From contig NZ_JAESVN010000004.1 in assembly GCF_016765775.1 (NCBI RefSeq), positions 310,001 through 374,000 on the forward strand: DNA of 64,000 bases. The letters are read 5' to 3'. The notes beneath the pieces were generated by a model that was not told where the DNA came from, searched no databases, and worked only from the letters and a program-made list of their open reading frames with translations. Position numbers and translations under genes: made by a program. This document shows positions 27,137 through 36,118 of the stretch, in pieces; the first letter of the stretch is position 1; every line of letters begins with the position of its first letter. Source of the stretch: Szabonella alba. GTDB taxonomy: Bacteria > Pseudomonadota > Alphaproteobacteria > Rhodobacterales > Rhodobacteraceae.

Positions 27137-28255
27137 TCAACGTCCTTTGTCTTGCAGATCTGCCGCATCGGTTGCGGCGGTTTCGGGGGGCTGGCCGGAG
27201 CCGGCGAAATGGCAGGTCACGGCGACGGGTTCGGCTCCGGGCTGGCGCGGTTCGGGAACCTCAGCGGCGCATAGGGCCGGGATCGCGCTGCCCTCGACCG
27301 TGACACGTTCGCCCGGGGGCAAACGCGGGCCCAGATCACGGGCCAGCGGGCAACGGGTATGGAAGGTGCAGCCGGGCGGCATGGCCACCGGACTGGGAAC
27401 CGAGCCTTGCAGGATCTCGACGGGGCGGGATTTCTCATGCTCGGGATCGACACCCGCGACGGCGGCCAGCAGGCTGCGGGTATAGGGGTGGACCGGATGG
27501 TTGCAGACCTGCCGGGCCGGGCCGATTTCGACAAAACGGCCCAGATACATCACGCCGACATCATCAGCCATGAAGCCGACCAGCGACAGGTCATGCGTGA
27601 TGATGACATAGGTCAGATCCAGCGCCTTTTGCAGATCCATCAGCAGGTTGATAATCTGCGCCTGCACCGACACATCCAGCGCCGAGACAGGTTCATCCAG
27701 CACCAGAACGGTGGGTTTGCAGATCACCCCCCGGGCGATGGCGACGCGCTGGCGCTGCCCACCCGAAAGCGCATTGGGATAGCGGTCCAGATGGCTGATG
27801 CTGAGACCGACCTGACGGACCACCTCTTCGATGCGGCGGTCCTGTTCGTCGCGGTCGCGGCACAGGTCATGCACGATCAGCGCCTCACGCAGCGTGGCAC
27901 GCACGGTCATGCGTGGATCAAGGGAGGCATGCGGATCCTGCAGCACCAGTTGCACCTTGCGGCGCATCTGGCGGCGCTGCGCATCGTCCAGTGCGGCAAG
28001 ATCGGTGCCGTCCATCACCACCTCGCCCTCGGTCGCGCGCAGCAGGCCGACAATGGCGCGGGCCAGCGTGCTTTTGCCCGAACCGGATTCGCCCACGATG
28101 GCAAAGCAACTGCCGCGCGGGATGCGGAAGGATACGCCATCCACCGCGCGGACCGGCGGCAGCACCCGGCGGGAGAACAGCCCGCCCCGCACCGGGAAAT
28201 GCACTTTCAGATCGCGGGCGGTGATGGCATCGCCGGAAAGGGTCAGATCGGTCAT
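27137..28255 (-). CDS. Peptide-type ABC transporter ATP-binding protein (OppF/DppF-like)
   Basis: The protein has 372 residues. Walker A is GESGSGKST, the signature NALSGGQRQRVAIARG and Walker B VLVLDEPVSALD; a C-terminal oligopeptide-ATPase extension carries the four-cysteine-type region (CTFHTRCPLARD, ALCAAE, TCHFAG). The ATG at 28255 overlaps the stop of the permease-ATPase fusion (ATGA). It pairs with the ATPase half of that fusion to power the importer at the inner membrane. The C-terminal extension commonly binds an Fe-S cluster or metal in Dpp/Opp ATPases. Confidence 0.9.
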   Translation of the reverse strand: MTDLTLSGDAITARDLKVHFPVRGGLFSRRVLPPVRAVDGVSFRIPRGSCFAIVGESGSGKSTLARAIVGLLRATEGEVVMDGTDLAALDDAQRRQMRRKVQLVLQDPHASLDPRMTVRATLREALIVHDLCRDRDEQDRRIEEVVRQVGLSISHLDRYPNALSGGQRQRVAIARGVICKPTVLVLDEPVSALDVSVQAQIINLLMDLQKALDLTYVIITHDLSLVGFMADDVGVMYLGRFVEIGPARQVCNHPVHPYTRSLLAAVAGVDPEHEKSRPVEILQGSVPSPVAMPPGCTFHTRCPLARDLGPRLPPGERVTVEGSAIPALCAAEVPEPRQPGAEPVAVTCHFAGSGQPPETAATDAADLQDKGR

Positions 28256-30237
28256 GCCCCGGTCTCCTCGGCAAAGTGGCAGGCGGTGGTCTGGGCCCCG
28301 ACAGGGCGCAGCTCCGGCACCGCCTCGGCGCAAAGACTGCGCCCGTCACAGCGGCCACAGCGGGGCCGGAAGGCACAGCCATCGGGCAGCTTGCCGATAT
28401 TCGGCGGCTCACCCGGAATGGCGGGCAGGCTGCGCAACCCGCGCGCGGCAGCAACCGAAGGCGCGGAGTCGCGCAGCGACAGCGTGTAGGGATGGCGCGG
28501 CGCGCGGAACACCTCGGCCACCTCGCCCGCCTCGACGATGCGGCCCGCATACATCACGCCCACATCATCGGCATAGCGCGCAACAAGCCCCAGATCATGG
28601 GTGACCAGCAGGATCGCCATGCCGCGCTTGCGCTGCATGTCCCGCAGCAGCGCAAGGATCTGTTGCTGGATCGTGACATCCAGTGCGCTTGTCGGTTCAT
28701 CCGCCAGCAACACCTGCGGATCCTGCGCCAGCGCCATCGCGATGATGATGCGCTGCTTCATGCCGCCGGAAAACTGATGCGGATACATGGCAAGCCGCTT
28801 TTCCGGGTCCGAGATATTGACGTCCTCCAGCAAGGCGATGCTGCGCGACCGGATCTCGTCAGGCGACAGGCTGCTGCCGGTGCGCAAGGCCTCACCGATC
28901 TGGTCGCCGATGGTCAGAACCGGGTTCAGCGCGCTGGCCGCATCCTGAAACACGACCCCGATCTTCTGGCGCCGCAACTCGCGGATCTGGCGGGTGTTCA
29001 GTCGTTCGACCTGCTGACCGCCGACCGTCACACTGCCGCCACTGATCGCGGCACGTCCCTGCGGCAGCAGCGTGGCGATGGCCCGCAACAGGGTGCTTTT
29101 GCCCGATCCGCTTTCGCCGACGATTGCCAGCGTCCGCCCTGCCTCGATCCGCAGCGACACGCCGCGCACCACTTCCAGCGGTCCATCTTCCGTCAGATAG
29201 GCGACATGCAGATTGCGCGTCTCGACCGGGGCCGCACTGGCCGCGGCATCGGCGTCAGACAGGCGCTGCGCAATGCCCCGCGCCCCGTTCATCCATGCCC
29301 CTGCCCCGCGTTTCTGCACCTTGGGCGCGCTGGGGTCATAGACACTGCGCAGTGCCTCACCCAGCAGGTTGAAGGCCAGCGCCGACACCGCCAGAAACAA
29401 CCCCGCAAAGGTCGCCAGATGCGGATGGGTGCGGATATAGGACCGGCTTTCGCCCAGCATCGTGCCCCATTCGGGATTGGGCGGCTGCGTCCCCAGCCCG
29501 AGAAAACCCAGGCCCGAAGCGGTCAGCAGCGTCGAGGCGAACAAGAGGCTGGACAGCGTCAGCAGGATGCCCGCGATATTGGGCAGAACATGGCGCAACA
29601 CGACCCGGGTGGGGGAGCATCCCAGCGAAACGCTGCCCTCGATATAGGGTTCGGCCAGGGTCGACAGCGTCACCGCCCGCGCGGTCCGCGCAAAGACGGG
29701 AACGGATACCAGACCGACGGCGAAGATCACATTCTGCGTGCTGGCCCCCAGCACCGCCACCACGGCCAGTGCAAAGACGATATCGGGAAAGGACAGCATC
29801 ACATCGACGGCACGCATGGTCAAAAAGTCGATCTTCCCACCGCGCCAGGCTGACAGCACCCCCAGCGGCACACCGATCACGAAGGCGACCAGCACGCCGC
29901 CGATCCCGATGCCCAGTGAGGTTCGGGCACCTGTCACGATCCGGCTGAAGACATCGCGGCCCAGTTCATCCGTGCCGAACCAATGCGTTGAGGACGGAGG
30001 TTGCAAAGTCGCGATGAAGCTTTGCGCATAAGGGTCATGCGTCGCGATCCAGGGCGCGAAAAGGGCGATCACGGCATAGAACAGCACCAGCGCAAGGCCG
30101 ATCATGCCCTTGGGCTGCCGCAGGATCTGGCGCAACTGGCTCCAGCGCGGGGGGGCGGGGGCGATCTCGGGCGCCTGTGGCAGGGTGCCGGCGGTGACCT
30201 GCATCTGCGGGGCGATTGCGGGTTCGGAACGGCGCAT
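28252..30237 (-). CDS. Fused peptide ABC permease (DppC-like) and ATPase (DppD-like)
   Basis: A single 661-residue protein. Residues ~1-285 are a DppC-type permease with five to six helices, the periplasmic HWFGTDELGRDVFSRI motif and the cytosolic EAA-like loop (GSVSLGCSPTRVVLRHVLPNI). Residues ~330-661 are a DppD-type ATPase with GESGSGKSTLLRAI, HQFSGGMKQRIIIAMAL and LLADEPTSALD and the oligopeptide C-terminal Cys region (CAFRPRCGRCDGRSLC). The linker about 286-330 is hydrophilic. No stop or plausible restart lies between them. The ATG at 30237 overlaps the stop of the DppB gene by one base (TGATG); the open frame upstream is in the wrong frame for the permease. Separate genes are the norm, though such fusions are known in some bacteria. 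Confidence 0.9.
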   Translation of the reverse strand: MRRSEPAIAPQMQVTAGTLPQAPEIAPAPPRWSQLRQILRQPKGMIGLALVLFYAVIALFAPWIATHDPYAQSFIATLQPPSSTHWFGTDELGRDVFSRIVTGARTSLGIGIGGVLVAFVIGVPLGVLSAWRGGKIDFLTMRAVDVMLSFPDIVFALAVVAVLGASTQNVIFAVGLVSVPVFARTARAVTLSTLAEPYIEGSVSLGCSPTRVVLRHVLPNIAGILLTLSSLLFASTLLTASGLGFLGLGTQPPNPEWGTMLGESRSYIRTHPHLATFAGLFLAVSALAFNLLGEALRSVYDPSAPKVQKRGAGAWMNGARGIAQRLSDADAAASAAPVETRNLHVAYLTEDGPLEVVRGVSLRIEAGRTLAIVGESGSGKSTLLRAIATLLPQGRAAISGGSVTVGGQQVERLNTRQIRELRRQKIGVVFQDAASALNPVLTIGDQIGEALRTGSSLSPDEIRSRSIALLEDVNISDPEKRLAMYPHQFSGGMKQRIIIAMALAQDPQVLLADEPTSALDVTIQQQILALLRDMQRKRGMAILLVTHDLGLVARYADDVGVMYAGRIVEAGEVAEVFRAPRHPYTLSLRDSAPSVAAARGLRSLPAIPGEPPNIGKLPDGCAFRPRCGRCDGRSLCAEAVPELRPVGAQTTACHFAEETGA

Positions 30238-31163
30238 CAGCGGGCCCTCACATTCTGACGCATGCGCGGATCCAGCCAAAGCGTGATGAGATCCGTCACA
30301 AGGTTGATGACCACGAAGAAGAAGGCGAACATCAGGATGGAATACTGGATGACCGGGTAATCGGCCCGCGACACCGCATCGACCAAGAGCCGCCCGATGC
30401 CGGGAATGCCGAACACGGTTTCGGTGATGACCGATCCGCCCAGCATCGCGCCGAACTGCACGCCCGCCACGCTGACCGCCGCCACAAGCGAATTGCGCAG
30501 CGCATGGCGCAGGATCACCTGTGCCTCCGTCAGGCCCTTGGAGCGCGCGGTATCCAGATAGTCCCGGCCCATCACCTCCAAAAGGCTTGCGGTCACCAGA
30601 CGGCTGAAGGTCGCGGCGGGCCGGGTGGCCACGGCAAGGATCGGCAGGACGAAATGCCGCCAGCTTTCCGCCCCTGCCGCCGGAAGCCAGCCCAGATGCA
30701 CCGCAAAAAGCCAGATGCACAAAAGGCCCAGCCAGTAGATCGGCATCGAAATGCCCCCCAGCGTCAGGATGGTGATGACGGTATCCACCCATGTGCCCTG
30801 ACGCAGCGCGCAGATGATGCCGGTGGTGGTACCGAGGATCACGCCCAGCGCCAGCCCGCCGATGGCGATGATCAGCGTATTGGGCAGCCGTTCGCTGATC
30901 TCGGTCGCAACGGGGCGGCCGGTGCGCAGCGAGACAGCGATATCGGGATCGAACAGCCCCCCGACAAAGTGCAGATAACGCTGGGGGCCGGGCTCATTCA
31001 GGCCCATCCGGTCGCGGATGACCTCGACCTCGTCCTGACTGGCCATCGGCCCGGCGAGAATTCTCGCCGGGTCGCCGGGAATGAGGTCCACGAACCAGAA
31101 CACCAGCAGGGACACGATGAACAGTGTTGGCAAAGCGGCTGCAAGCCGGTTCAGGACAAACAT
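30237..31163 (-). CDS. Peptide-type ABC transporter permease (DppB-like)
   Basis: The protein has 308 residues with six helices. Family marks are LVFWFVDLIPGDPA after TM1, the EAA-like loop GRDYLDTARSKGLTEAQVIL (quoted in part) and FGIPGIGRLLVDAVSRADYP near the C terminus. It forms the channel with the permease half of the fusion protein. It follows the binding-protein gene by 40 bases and is coupled to the next gene. Confidence 0.93.
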   Translation of the reverse strand: MFVLNRLAAALPTLFIVSLLVFWFVDLIPGDPARILAGPMASQDEVEVIRDRMGLNEPGPQRYLHFVGGLFDPDIAVSLRTGRPVATEISERLPNTLIIAIGGLALGVILGTTTGIICALRQGTWVDTVITILTLGGISMPIYWLGLLCIWLFAVHLGWLPAAGAESWRHFVLPILAVATRPAATFSRLVTASLLEVMGRDYLDTARSKGLTEAQVILRHALRNSLVAAVSVAGVQFGAMLGGSVITETVFGIPGIGRLLVDAVSRADYPVIQYSILMFAFFFVVINLVTDLITLWLDPRMRQNVRAR

Positions 31164-31203
31164 TTCCCTGTCTCCGAATAAGGGCTTCGGGATGAACGAA
31201 CGA

Positions 31204-32742
31204 TCACTCGGTCAGGCGGACCTGATCGAAATTCATCGTCTCGTTCGGCTGGACCTCAAAGCCCGACACGCTGTCGGCCACGCCCAGCGCCTGTTTCTGA
31301 TACCACAGGAAGACAAAGGGCTGGGTGTCCCAGATGATGTCCTGGATCTCGCCATAGATCTCGCGCTGCTTGTCGATATCTGTGGTCGAGCGTCCGGCCA
31401 GCAGCAACTCGTCCACCTTGGGATCGCTGAACCCGGTCGTATTGGCGCTGACCCCGGTGCTGAACAGACGGAAGAGAGTGAAGTCGATCCCCGCCGTCGC
31501 CCGGCCCAGCAGTGCCATGTTGTCGGTCCGGTCGGCAGGCGGCGTGGCCGCGACATTCGACCAGGTGCCGCGATCGACGATATTGGCCTTGGCGTTCACG
31601 CCGATGGCCTGAAACTGCGCCTGTACTGCCTGACAGACCTGCACATCCTTGATGTAGCGGCCCGTCGGGCAGGTCATGGTCAGTTCGATCTGCCCGGGCT
31701 GGTATCCTGCCTCGGCGATCAGTTCCTTGGCGCGGACCGGATCGAAGGGGATGGGATCATAGGTGCGGCGGAGTTCATCCTGCGTGCCCGGTCCGACCAT
31801 CCCGACCGAGACGGTGCCCAAGCCCCCCAGAATGCCCTGCACCATGCCCTCACGGTCCAGCGACAGGTTCAGCGCCTCGCGCACCTTGGGGTCTTCCAGC
31901 GGACCGCGCAGCACCAGTTCCATATTGATCGAGAACATCGAGGGCGGCTGGATCACCTCGGCCTGGGGCAAGGCGTTGATCGTCTCGACGGCCTCGGGTG
32001 GTACCCGTTCGACGATATGCACTTCGCCGGTTTCCATCAGGGCCATGCGCGATCCGTCCTCGGGCACGACCAGAAAGTCGATGGCCTCCAGCGTTGCCGG
32101 GTAATCACCCTGATAGGTCGGGTTCGGCACCAGCCGGTAGCGTTCACCGCCCACAAAACTTTCCACCAGATAGGGGCCGCTGCCGACGGGCATGCGGCTG
32201 TATTCCGCCCCCATCGTCTCAATGGCCTTGGTGTTCACGATGGTTGCCGTGGTCGAGGAAAGCAGCAGCAGGATATGGCCGTTCGGCGTGGCCATCTTGA
32301 ATTCGACCGTCGTATCGTCGGTCGCCACGGCCTCACCGATGGAGGAATAAAGCCCGCGATAGATTGCCCCCACTTCCGGGTCCAGCAGGCGGTTGAACGA
32401 GGCTGCAACCGCCGCCGCATCCAGCGGATCGCCATTGCTGAACACACGGTCCGGCTTGATCTTCACGGTGAAGGTCATGCCATCGTCCGAGAACCCCCAT
32501 TCCTCGGCCAGTTCGGGCAGGACGTTGTTCTGATTGTCCAGCCGGAACAAGCCTTCAAGCACCAGCTTGTCGACCGTGTTGCCGGTCGGCAAGTCGTTGA
32601 AATGCGGATCGAAGGTTTCGGGATCGGCCCCGACCGCCACGCGCAAGACCCCCTCTGGGGCAGCGAAAAGCGCGCCTGCCGATACGCTGAGGCTCAGGGC
32701 GGTGGCGGCACTGATGAAGAAACGCGTCATAGTTCCGGGCAT
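31204..32742 (-). CDS. Peptide-type ABC transporter substrate-binding protein (SBP_bac_5)
   Basis: The protein has 512 residues, with a signal peptide at about 1-26 (FFISAATALSLSVSAGALFA, cleaved after AAP). The mature part shows ETFDPHFNDLPTGN and LFRLDNQNNVLPELAEEW, the conserved start of family 5 receptors, and GSGPYLVESF in the middle. AGGAGG stands 7 bases before the ATG at 32742. Members bind di- and oligopeptides, nickel, opines or glutathione in the periplasm; the ligand here is unknown. It is the first gene of the operon and divergent from a LysR gene that probably controls it. Confidence 0.92.
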   Translation of the reverse strand: MPGTMTRFFISAATALSLSVSAGALFAAPEGVLRVAVGADPETFDPHFNDLPTGNTVDKLVLEGLFRLDNQNNVLPELAEEWGFSDDGMTFTVKIKPDRVFSNGDPLDAAAVAASFNRLLDPEVGAIYRGLYSSIGEAVATDDTTVEFKMATPNGHILLLLSSTTATIVNTKAIETMGAEYSRMPVGSGPYLVESFVGGERYRLVPNPTYQGDYPATLEAIDFLVVPEDGSRMALMETGEVHIVERVPPEAVETINALPQAEVIQPPSMFSINMELVLRGPLEDPKVREALNLSLDREGMVQGILGGLGTVSVGMVGPGTQDELRRTYDPIPFDPVRAKELIAEAGYQPGQIELTMTCPTGRYIKDVQVCQAVQAQFQAIGVNAKANIVDRGTWSNVAATPPADRTDNMALLGRATAGIDFTLFRLFSTGVSANTTGFSDPKVDELLLAGRSTTDIDKQREIYGEIQDIIWDTQPFVFLWYQKQALGVADSVSGFEVQPNETMNFDQVRLTE

Positions 32743-32930
32743 TGGGTGTCCTCCTTGTCGAACACGGGTTTCCGAGACCGGGCCCAAGGGCCGCTCGGGT
32801 GGGTTTTGCGGTTATTCAGAGCGCGCCAGTCGGTCCGCGCACCCTGTTCCGGCTTTGCCTTTGCGGGTCTGTCATTGGTGATTCCCTGCCCGCCTCCGGA
32901 AAAGCTATCGCGCTTGCAGATGCAAATAAA

Positions 32931-32966
32931 ATTCATAATATTGTCATGGAAATAACCTGGAGTTAT
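32931..32966. promoter_or_regulatory. LysR-type control region, dppA-like/lysR
   Basis: The stretch 32921-32966 is markedly AT-rich. It contains attcataa (32931-32938), ttgtcatg (32941-32948) and an inverted repeat ataac-ctgga-gttat (32952-32966) that fits the LysR T-N11-A rule (T32953, A32965) and covers the LysR gene's own ribosome site. The same two octamers recur at 34844-34866 in front of the second LysR gene. Confidence 0.45.
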
Positions 32967-32967
32967 G

Positions 32968-33867
32968 ATGCTCAATCTCAGACAGATCGAGATCTTCAAG
33001 GCGATCATGGAGGCGGGGTCAATCACCCGCGCCTCGGCGCTGATGAATGTCTCGCAGCCCGCGGTCACGAAATCCCTGCAATTGCTGGAGATTGATCTGG
33101 GGCTGAAACTGTTCACCCGCACGCCCAAGGGGCTGGTGCCCAGCTATGAAGCCCGCGCCTTCTATACCGAGGTGGAGCGGTCCTTTACCGGGCTCGCCTC
33201 GCTCAACCGCTTTGCGCAGGATCTGCGGTCGATGCGGCATGAACGGCTGGTCGTGAACGTGATTCCGGCCCTGTCGCATCGCTGGATGCCCGAGATCGTG
33301 GCCGGATTCCTGCAGAAATATCCCGAGGCGTCCTTGTCCTTTCACGCCTCCTCCTCACCCCACACGGCGCAACTGGTCGGGCAGCGCCATGTCGATCTGG
33401 GCATCGCGCAATCGCGGATCGAGGATCCGTCGATTGAACGGACCCTGCTGATGCATCTGCCCGTGGTCTGCGTCATTCCCGAAAACAATCCACTGGCGCG
33501 TGAAGAGGTCATTACCCCGCAATTGCTGCGCAATCAGGATTTCATCGGCCTGTCACGGCAGGATATCGTGACCCAGCAGCTTGAGGCGCATTTTGCCGCC
33601 GCCGGGGTGGAACTGCGCATGCGGGTCGAGGCGGCACTGGCGCTTTCGGTCAAGGCGCTGGTCAACCGGGGGCTGGGCGTCGGCCTGATCGACGCCGAAA
33701 GCGCCGCCGTGCCGTCGGCCGAAGGCACGGTCATCCGGCCTTTCCGCCCGCTGGTGCAGATGCCGATCTATCTTCTGCGCCTGCGCGATCACGCGACCTC
33801 ATTGCTGGAACAATGCTTCGTCCAGCATGTGATCGACCACGGTTATCCAGCGGGCAAGGACAGCTGA
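32968..33867 (+). CDS. LysR family transcriptional regulator (peptide-importer cluster)
   Basis: The protein has 299 residues. The helix-turn-helix covers about 2-60 (LNLRQIEIFKAIMEAGSIT and SQPAVTKSLQLLEIDLG). The co-inducer domain follows, with RLVVNVIPALSHRWMPEI and VDLGIAQSRIEDP. GGAG gives a 5-base spacing to the ATG at 32968; the ATG three bases earlier is nearly as likely. It is divergent from the peptide-type receptor gene, its probable target, and convergent with a second LysR gene. Confidence 0.88.
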   Translation: MLNLRQIEIFKAIMEAGSITRASALMNVSQPAVTKSLQLLEIDLGLKLFTRTPKGLVPSYEARAFYTEVERSFTGLASLNRFAQDLRSMRHERLVVNVIPALSHRWMPEIVAGFLQKYPEASLSFHASSSPHTAQLVGQRHVDLGIAQSRIEDPSIERTLLMHLPVVCVIPENNPLAREEVITPQLLRNQDFIGLSRQDIVTQQLEAHFAAAGVELRMRVEAALALSVKALVNRGLGVGLIDAESAAVPSAEGTVIRPFRPLVQMPIYLLRLRDHATSLLEQCFVQHVIDHGYPAGKDS

Positions 33868-33887
33868 CCGGGGTGGTTATCCGGTGC

Positions 33888-34808
33888 CTAGAATTCCCAG
33901 TCCAGTGCCGTGACCTCGGGCAGCGGTTCGGCCAGCGCGCCGCGCAGATAGGCCAGAAACTGGTCGCGGATCGCCGAGGCCGGGCGCAGCTTGGGGATCA
34001 GCAGGTTGGACACGGTATGGATCGGCGGGCGCAGCCGCGCCACCTTCACCCCCGCCGCAACCGGCCCGGTCGCGGTCAGCGGCCCGACCAGCGACACCCC
34101 TGCCCCGTCGCGCACGAAACCGCAGACCGCCGCCGCCAGCGCCACCCGCCCGACAATGCGCCGCGTCACCCCGGCCTTTAGGAAATATTCGTCGATCTTG
34201 TAGCTCAGCCGGTCGTCATGGCCCATCGACACGAATTCCTCCCCCTCCAGATCGCGGGGGCGCAACTCCTCGCGCCCGGCAAGGTGATGTCCGGGCGGCA
34301 TCAGAACCACCAGATTCTCGCGCAGCAGCGGCACCGAGATCACATCGGGATGGTTGACCGGCAACATGCTGATGCCAAGGTCGAATTGCTGCGCAATGGC
34401 CATATCGCTGAGACGCGGCGAGGACCGGATCAGCAGGGTCGAGGCCGCGCCCGGATTCTGCCGCTGAAACCGGTTGAGAACCTGCGGCATCAGGTCGATC
34501 GCAAGTGCTGGGTAACAGGCGATGGTCAGCTTGGTATGCACCATCGCCTTGAGATCCTCGGCAAGACGGCCAAGGCGGCTGAGGTTGAGGAACAGATTCT
34601 CCGCCTCGTCCAGATACAGATGTGCCTCAGCCGTGGGCAGAACGCGCTGACGCTGCCGCTCAAACAGGCGCAATCCGCATTCCGCCTCCAGCGACTGGAT
34701 CAGTTTGCTGACCGCAGGCTGGGTCAGATGCAGCGCATCCGCCGCGCGAGAGATGCTGCGGCTTTCCATAACTGCCTTGAATGCCTGTAATTGTCGCAAT
34801 GTGGGCAT
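33888..34808 (-). CDS. LysR family transcriptional regulator (polyamine-type importer cluster)
   Basis: The protein has 306 residues from the ATG at 34808 (an ATG at 34817 is also in frame). The helix-turn-helix is TLRQLQAFKAVMESRSISRA with LTQPAVSKLIQSLEAECGLR; the effector domain contains LTIACYPALAIDLMPQVL and FDLGISMLPVNHP. It resembles the neighbouring LysR in length and in the central A/V-x-P-A-L segment, so the two may be paralogues. It is divergent from the plus-strand binding-protein gene and is its likely regulator. Confidence 0.88.
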   Translation of the reverse strand: MPTLRQLQAFKAVMESRSISRAADALHLTQPAVSKLIQSLEAECGLRLFERQRQRVLPTAEAHLYLDEAENLFLNLSRLGRLAEDLKAMVHTKLTIACYPALAIDLMPQVLNRFQRQNPGAASTLLIRSSPRLSDMAIAQQFDLGISMLPVNHPDVISVPLLRENLVVLMPPGHHLAGREELRPRDLEGEEFVSMGHDDRLSYKIDEYFLKAGVTRRIVGRVALAAAVCGFVRDGAGVSLVGPLTATGPVAAGVKVARLRPPIHTVSNLLIPKLRPASAIRDQFLAYLRGALAEPLPEVTALDWEF

Positions 34809-34843
34809 GGCGTTCATTCCATAAAGTTATGAGAACCTGATAT

Positions 34844-34866
34844 TTATGAATTTGACTTCATGACAA
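34844..34866. promoter_or_regulatory. LysR-type control region in front of the second importer operon
   Basis: atgaa-tttgac-ttcat (34846-34861) is a perfect 5-bp inverted repeat with a 6-base spacer. On the minus strand the region carries ATTCATAA (34851-34844) and TTGTCATG (34866-34859), the same elements as at 32931-32948, in the opposite order and spacing. Confidence 0.4.
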
Positions 34867-34946
34867 TGGCAAGACCTTTCTAGGACCCAGACTGGGGCCA
34901 GCAATGCATCCGGGTTCCAGCAGCACGCCAGACAGGGAGTCAGAAA

Positions 34947-35984
34947 ATGAAAAGACTGCTCATCGCCACCACCGTACTTGCCGGGGGGCTTGCGATTTCC
35001 GCCGATGCCGATGCCCAGACCCGCACGCTCTATCTCGGGTCCTACGGCGGTTCGACTGAAACACTGATGAAGGAACAGATCATCCCGGAATTCGAGGCCA
35101 TGCATGATGTGCGCATCGAATATGTCGCGGGCAACTCGACCGAGAATCTGGCCCGCCTTCAGGCCCAGCGCGGCGCGCAGGAACTGGATGTCGTCATGCT
35201 GGATGACGGCCCGATGTATCAGGCGATGCAACTGGGCTTCTGCGGGCCGATCACCGATATTCCCAATCTCGACGATGCCTATGACATCGCGCGGATGGGC
35301 GACACGGCCCTTGGACTGGGCGTGGTCAGCACGGTCTTCGGCTACAATACCGAAGTGTTCGAGGCCAATGGCTGGGAACCGCCAACAAGCTGGAACGACC
35401 TTGCCGATGAAAAATACAAGGGGCGCCTGTCGATCCCGCCAATCTCCAACACCTATGGGCTGCACACGCTGATCATGCTGGCCCGGATGCAGGGCGGCAG
35501 TGAGGCCGATATCGACCCGGGCTTTGCCTATCTCGCCGATACGGTGGGCCCGAATGTGCTGGCCTTCGAGGCCTCGCCGGGCCGCATGTCCGAACTCTTC
35601 CAGAATGAGGAAGTGGTTCTGGCGGTCTGGGGCAGCGGTCGTCTCGTCTCCTTGCAAGACACCGGCTATCCGGTGGAGATGGCCTATCCGTCCGAGGGCG
35701 GCGTGGCGCTGATGATCGCGGGTTGCCCGATTGCCGACAGCCCGAATGCCGATCTGGCGCAGGCCTTCCTGAACTTCCTGATCGAGCCGGAAAATCAGGT
35801 CCATTTCGCCGAGACGCAGGGCTGGGGTCCGGTCAACCGCAAGGTCGAACTGACGCCTGAGACCGCCGCGCGGGTGCCTTACGGCCCCGAACAGGTGGAT
35901 AACCTGATCGCCATCGACTGGGATCTGGCCAATGAAAACCGGCAGGACTGGACCCGCCGCTGGGCGCGCGAGATCGAGCGCTGA
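34947..35984 (+). CDS. ABC transporter substrate-binding protein, PotD-like
   Basis: The protein has 345 residues with a signal peptide cleaved near ADADAQ|TRTLY. The mature part starts YLGSYGGSTETLMKEQIIPEF, then has LDVVMLDDGPMYQA and FGYNTEVFEANGW, typical of polyamine/spermidine and opine-type receptors. It supplies the PotABC-like transporter encoded next. Two hairpins lie just past its stop, a common way to keep the receptor in excess. Confidence 0.9.
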   Translation: MKRLLIATTVLAGGLAISADADAQTRTLYLGSYGGSTETLMKEQIIPEFEAMHDVRIEYVAGNSTENLARLQAQRGAQELDVVMLDDGPMYQAMQLGFCGPITDIPNLDDAYDIARMGDTALGLGVVSTVFGYNTEVFEANGWEPPTSWNDLADEKYKGRLSIPPISNTYGLHTLIMLARMQGGSEADIDPGFAYLADTVGPNVLAFEASPGRMSELFQNEEVVLAVWGSGRLVSLQDTGYPVEMAYPSEGGVALMIAGCPIADSPNADLAQAFLNFLIEPENQVHFAETQGWGPVNRKVELTPETAARVPYGPEQVDNLIAIDWDLANENRQDWTRRWAREIER

Positions 35985-35990
35985 CATAAC

Positions 35991-36036
35991 GCCGGGCAAG
36001 CCCGGCCGCGAAGGTCCGACCACGCCGGGCCTTCGC
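35991..36036 (+). terminator. Two hairpins after the receptor gene
   Basis: gccgggc (35991-35997) and gcccggc (36000-36006) form one stem 7 bases after the stop. gcgaagg (36008-36014) and ccttcgc (36030-36036) form a second. No T tract follows. They most likely stabilise the upstream message or partly end transcription. Confidence 0.45.
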
Positions 36037-36118
36037 AACCGTCCTGCCACCGGACCGCCCGATACCTTGGTCCGTCACGGGACCGCGCCTGCAACACGCT
36101 CAACAGAAAGCGATACGG

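Noticed and set aside
28252-30792. A longer version of the permease-ATPase fusion reaching 185 codons further upstream
   Set aside because: The extra part lies inside the DppB gene in another frame, and the TGATG junction at 30237 gives the natural start.
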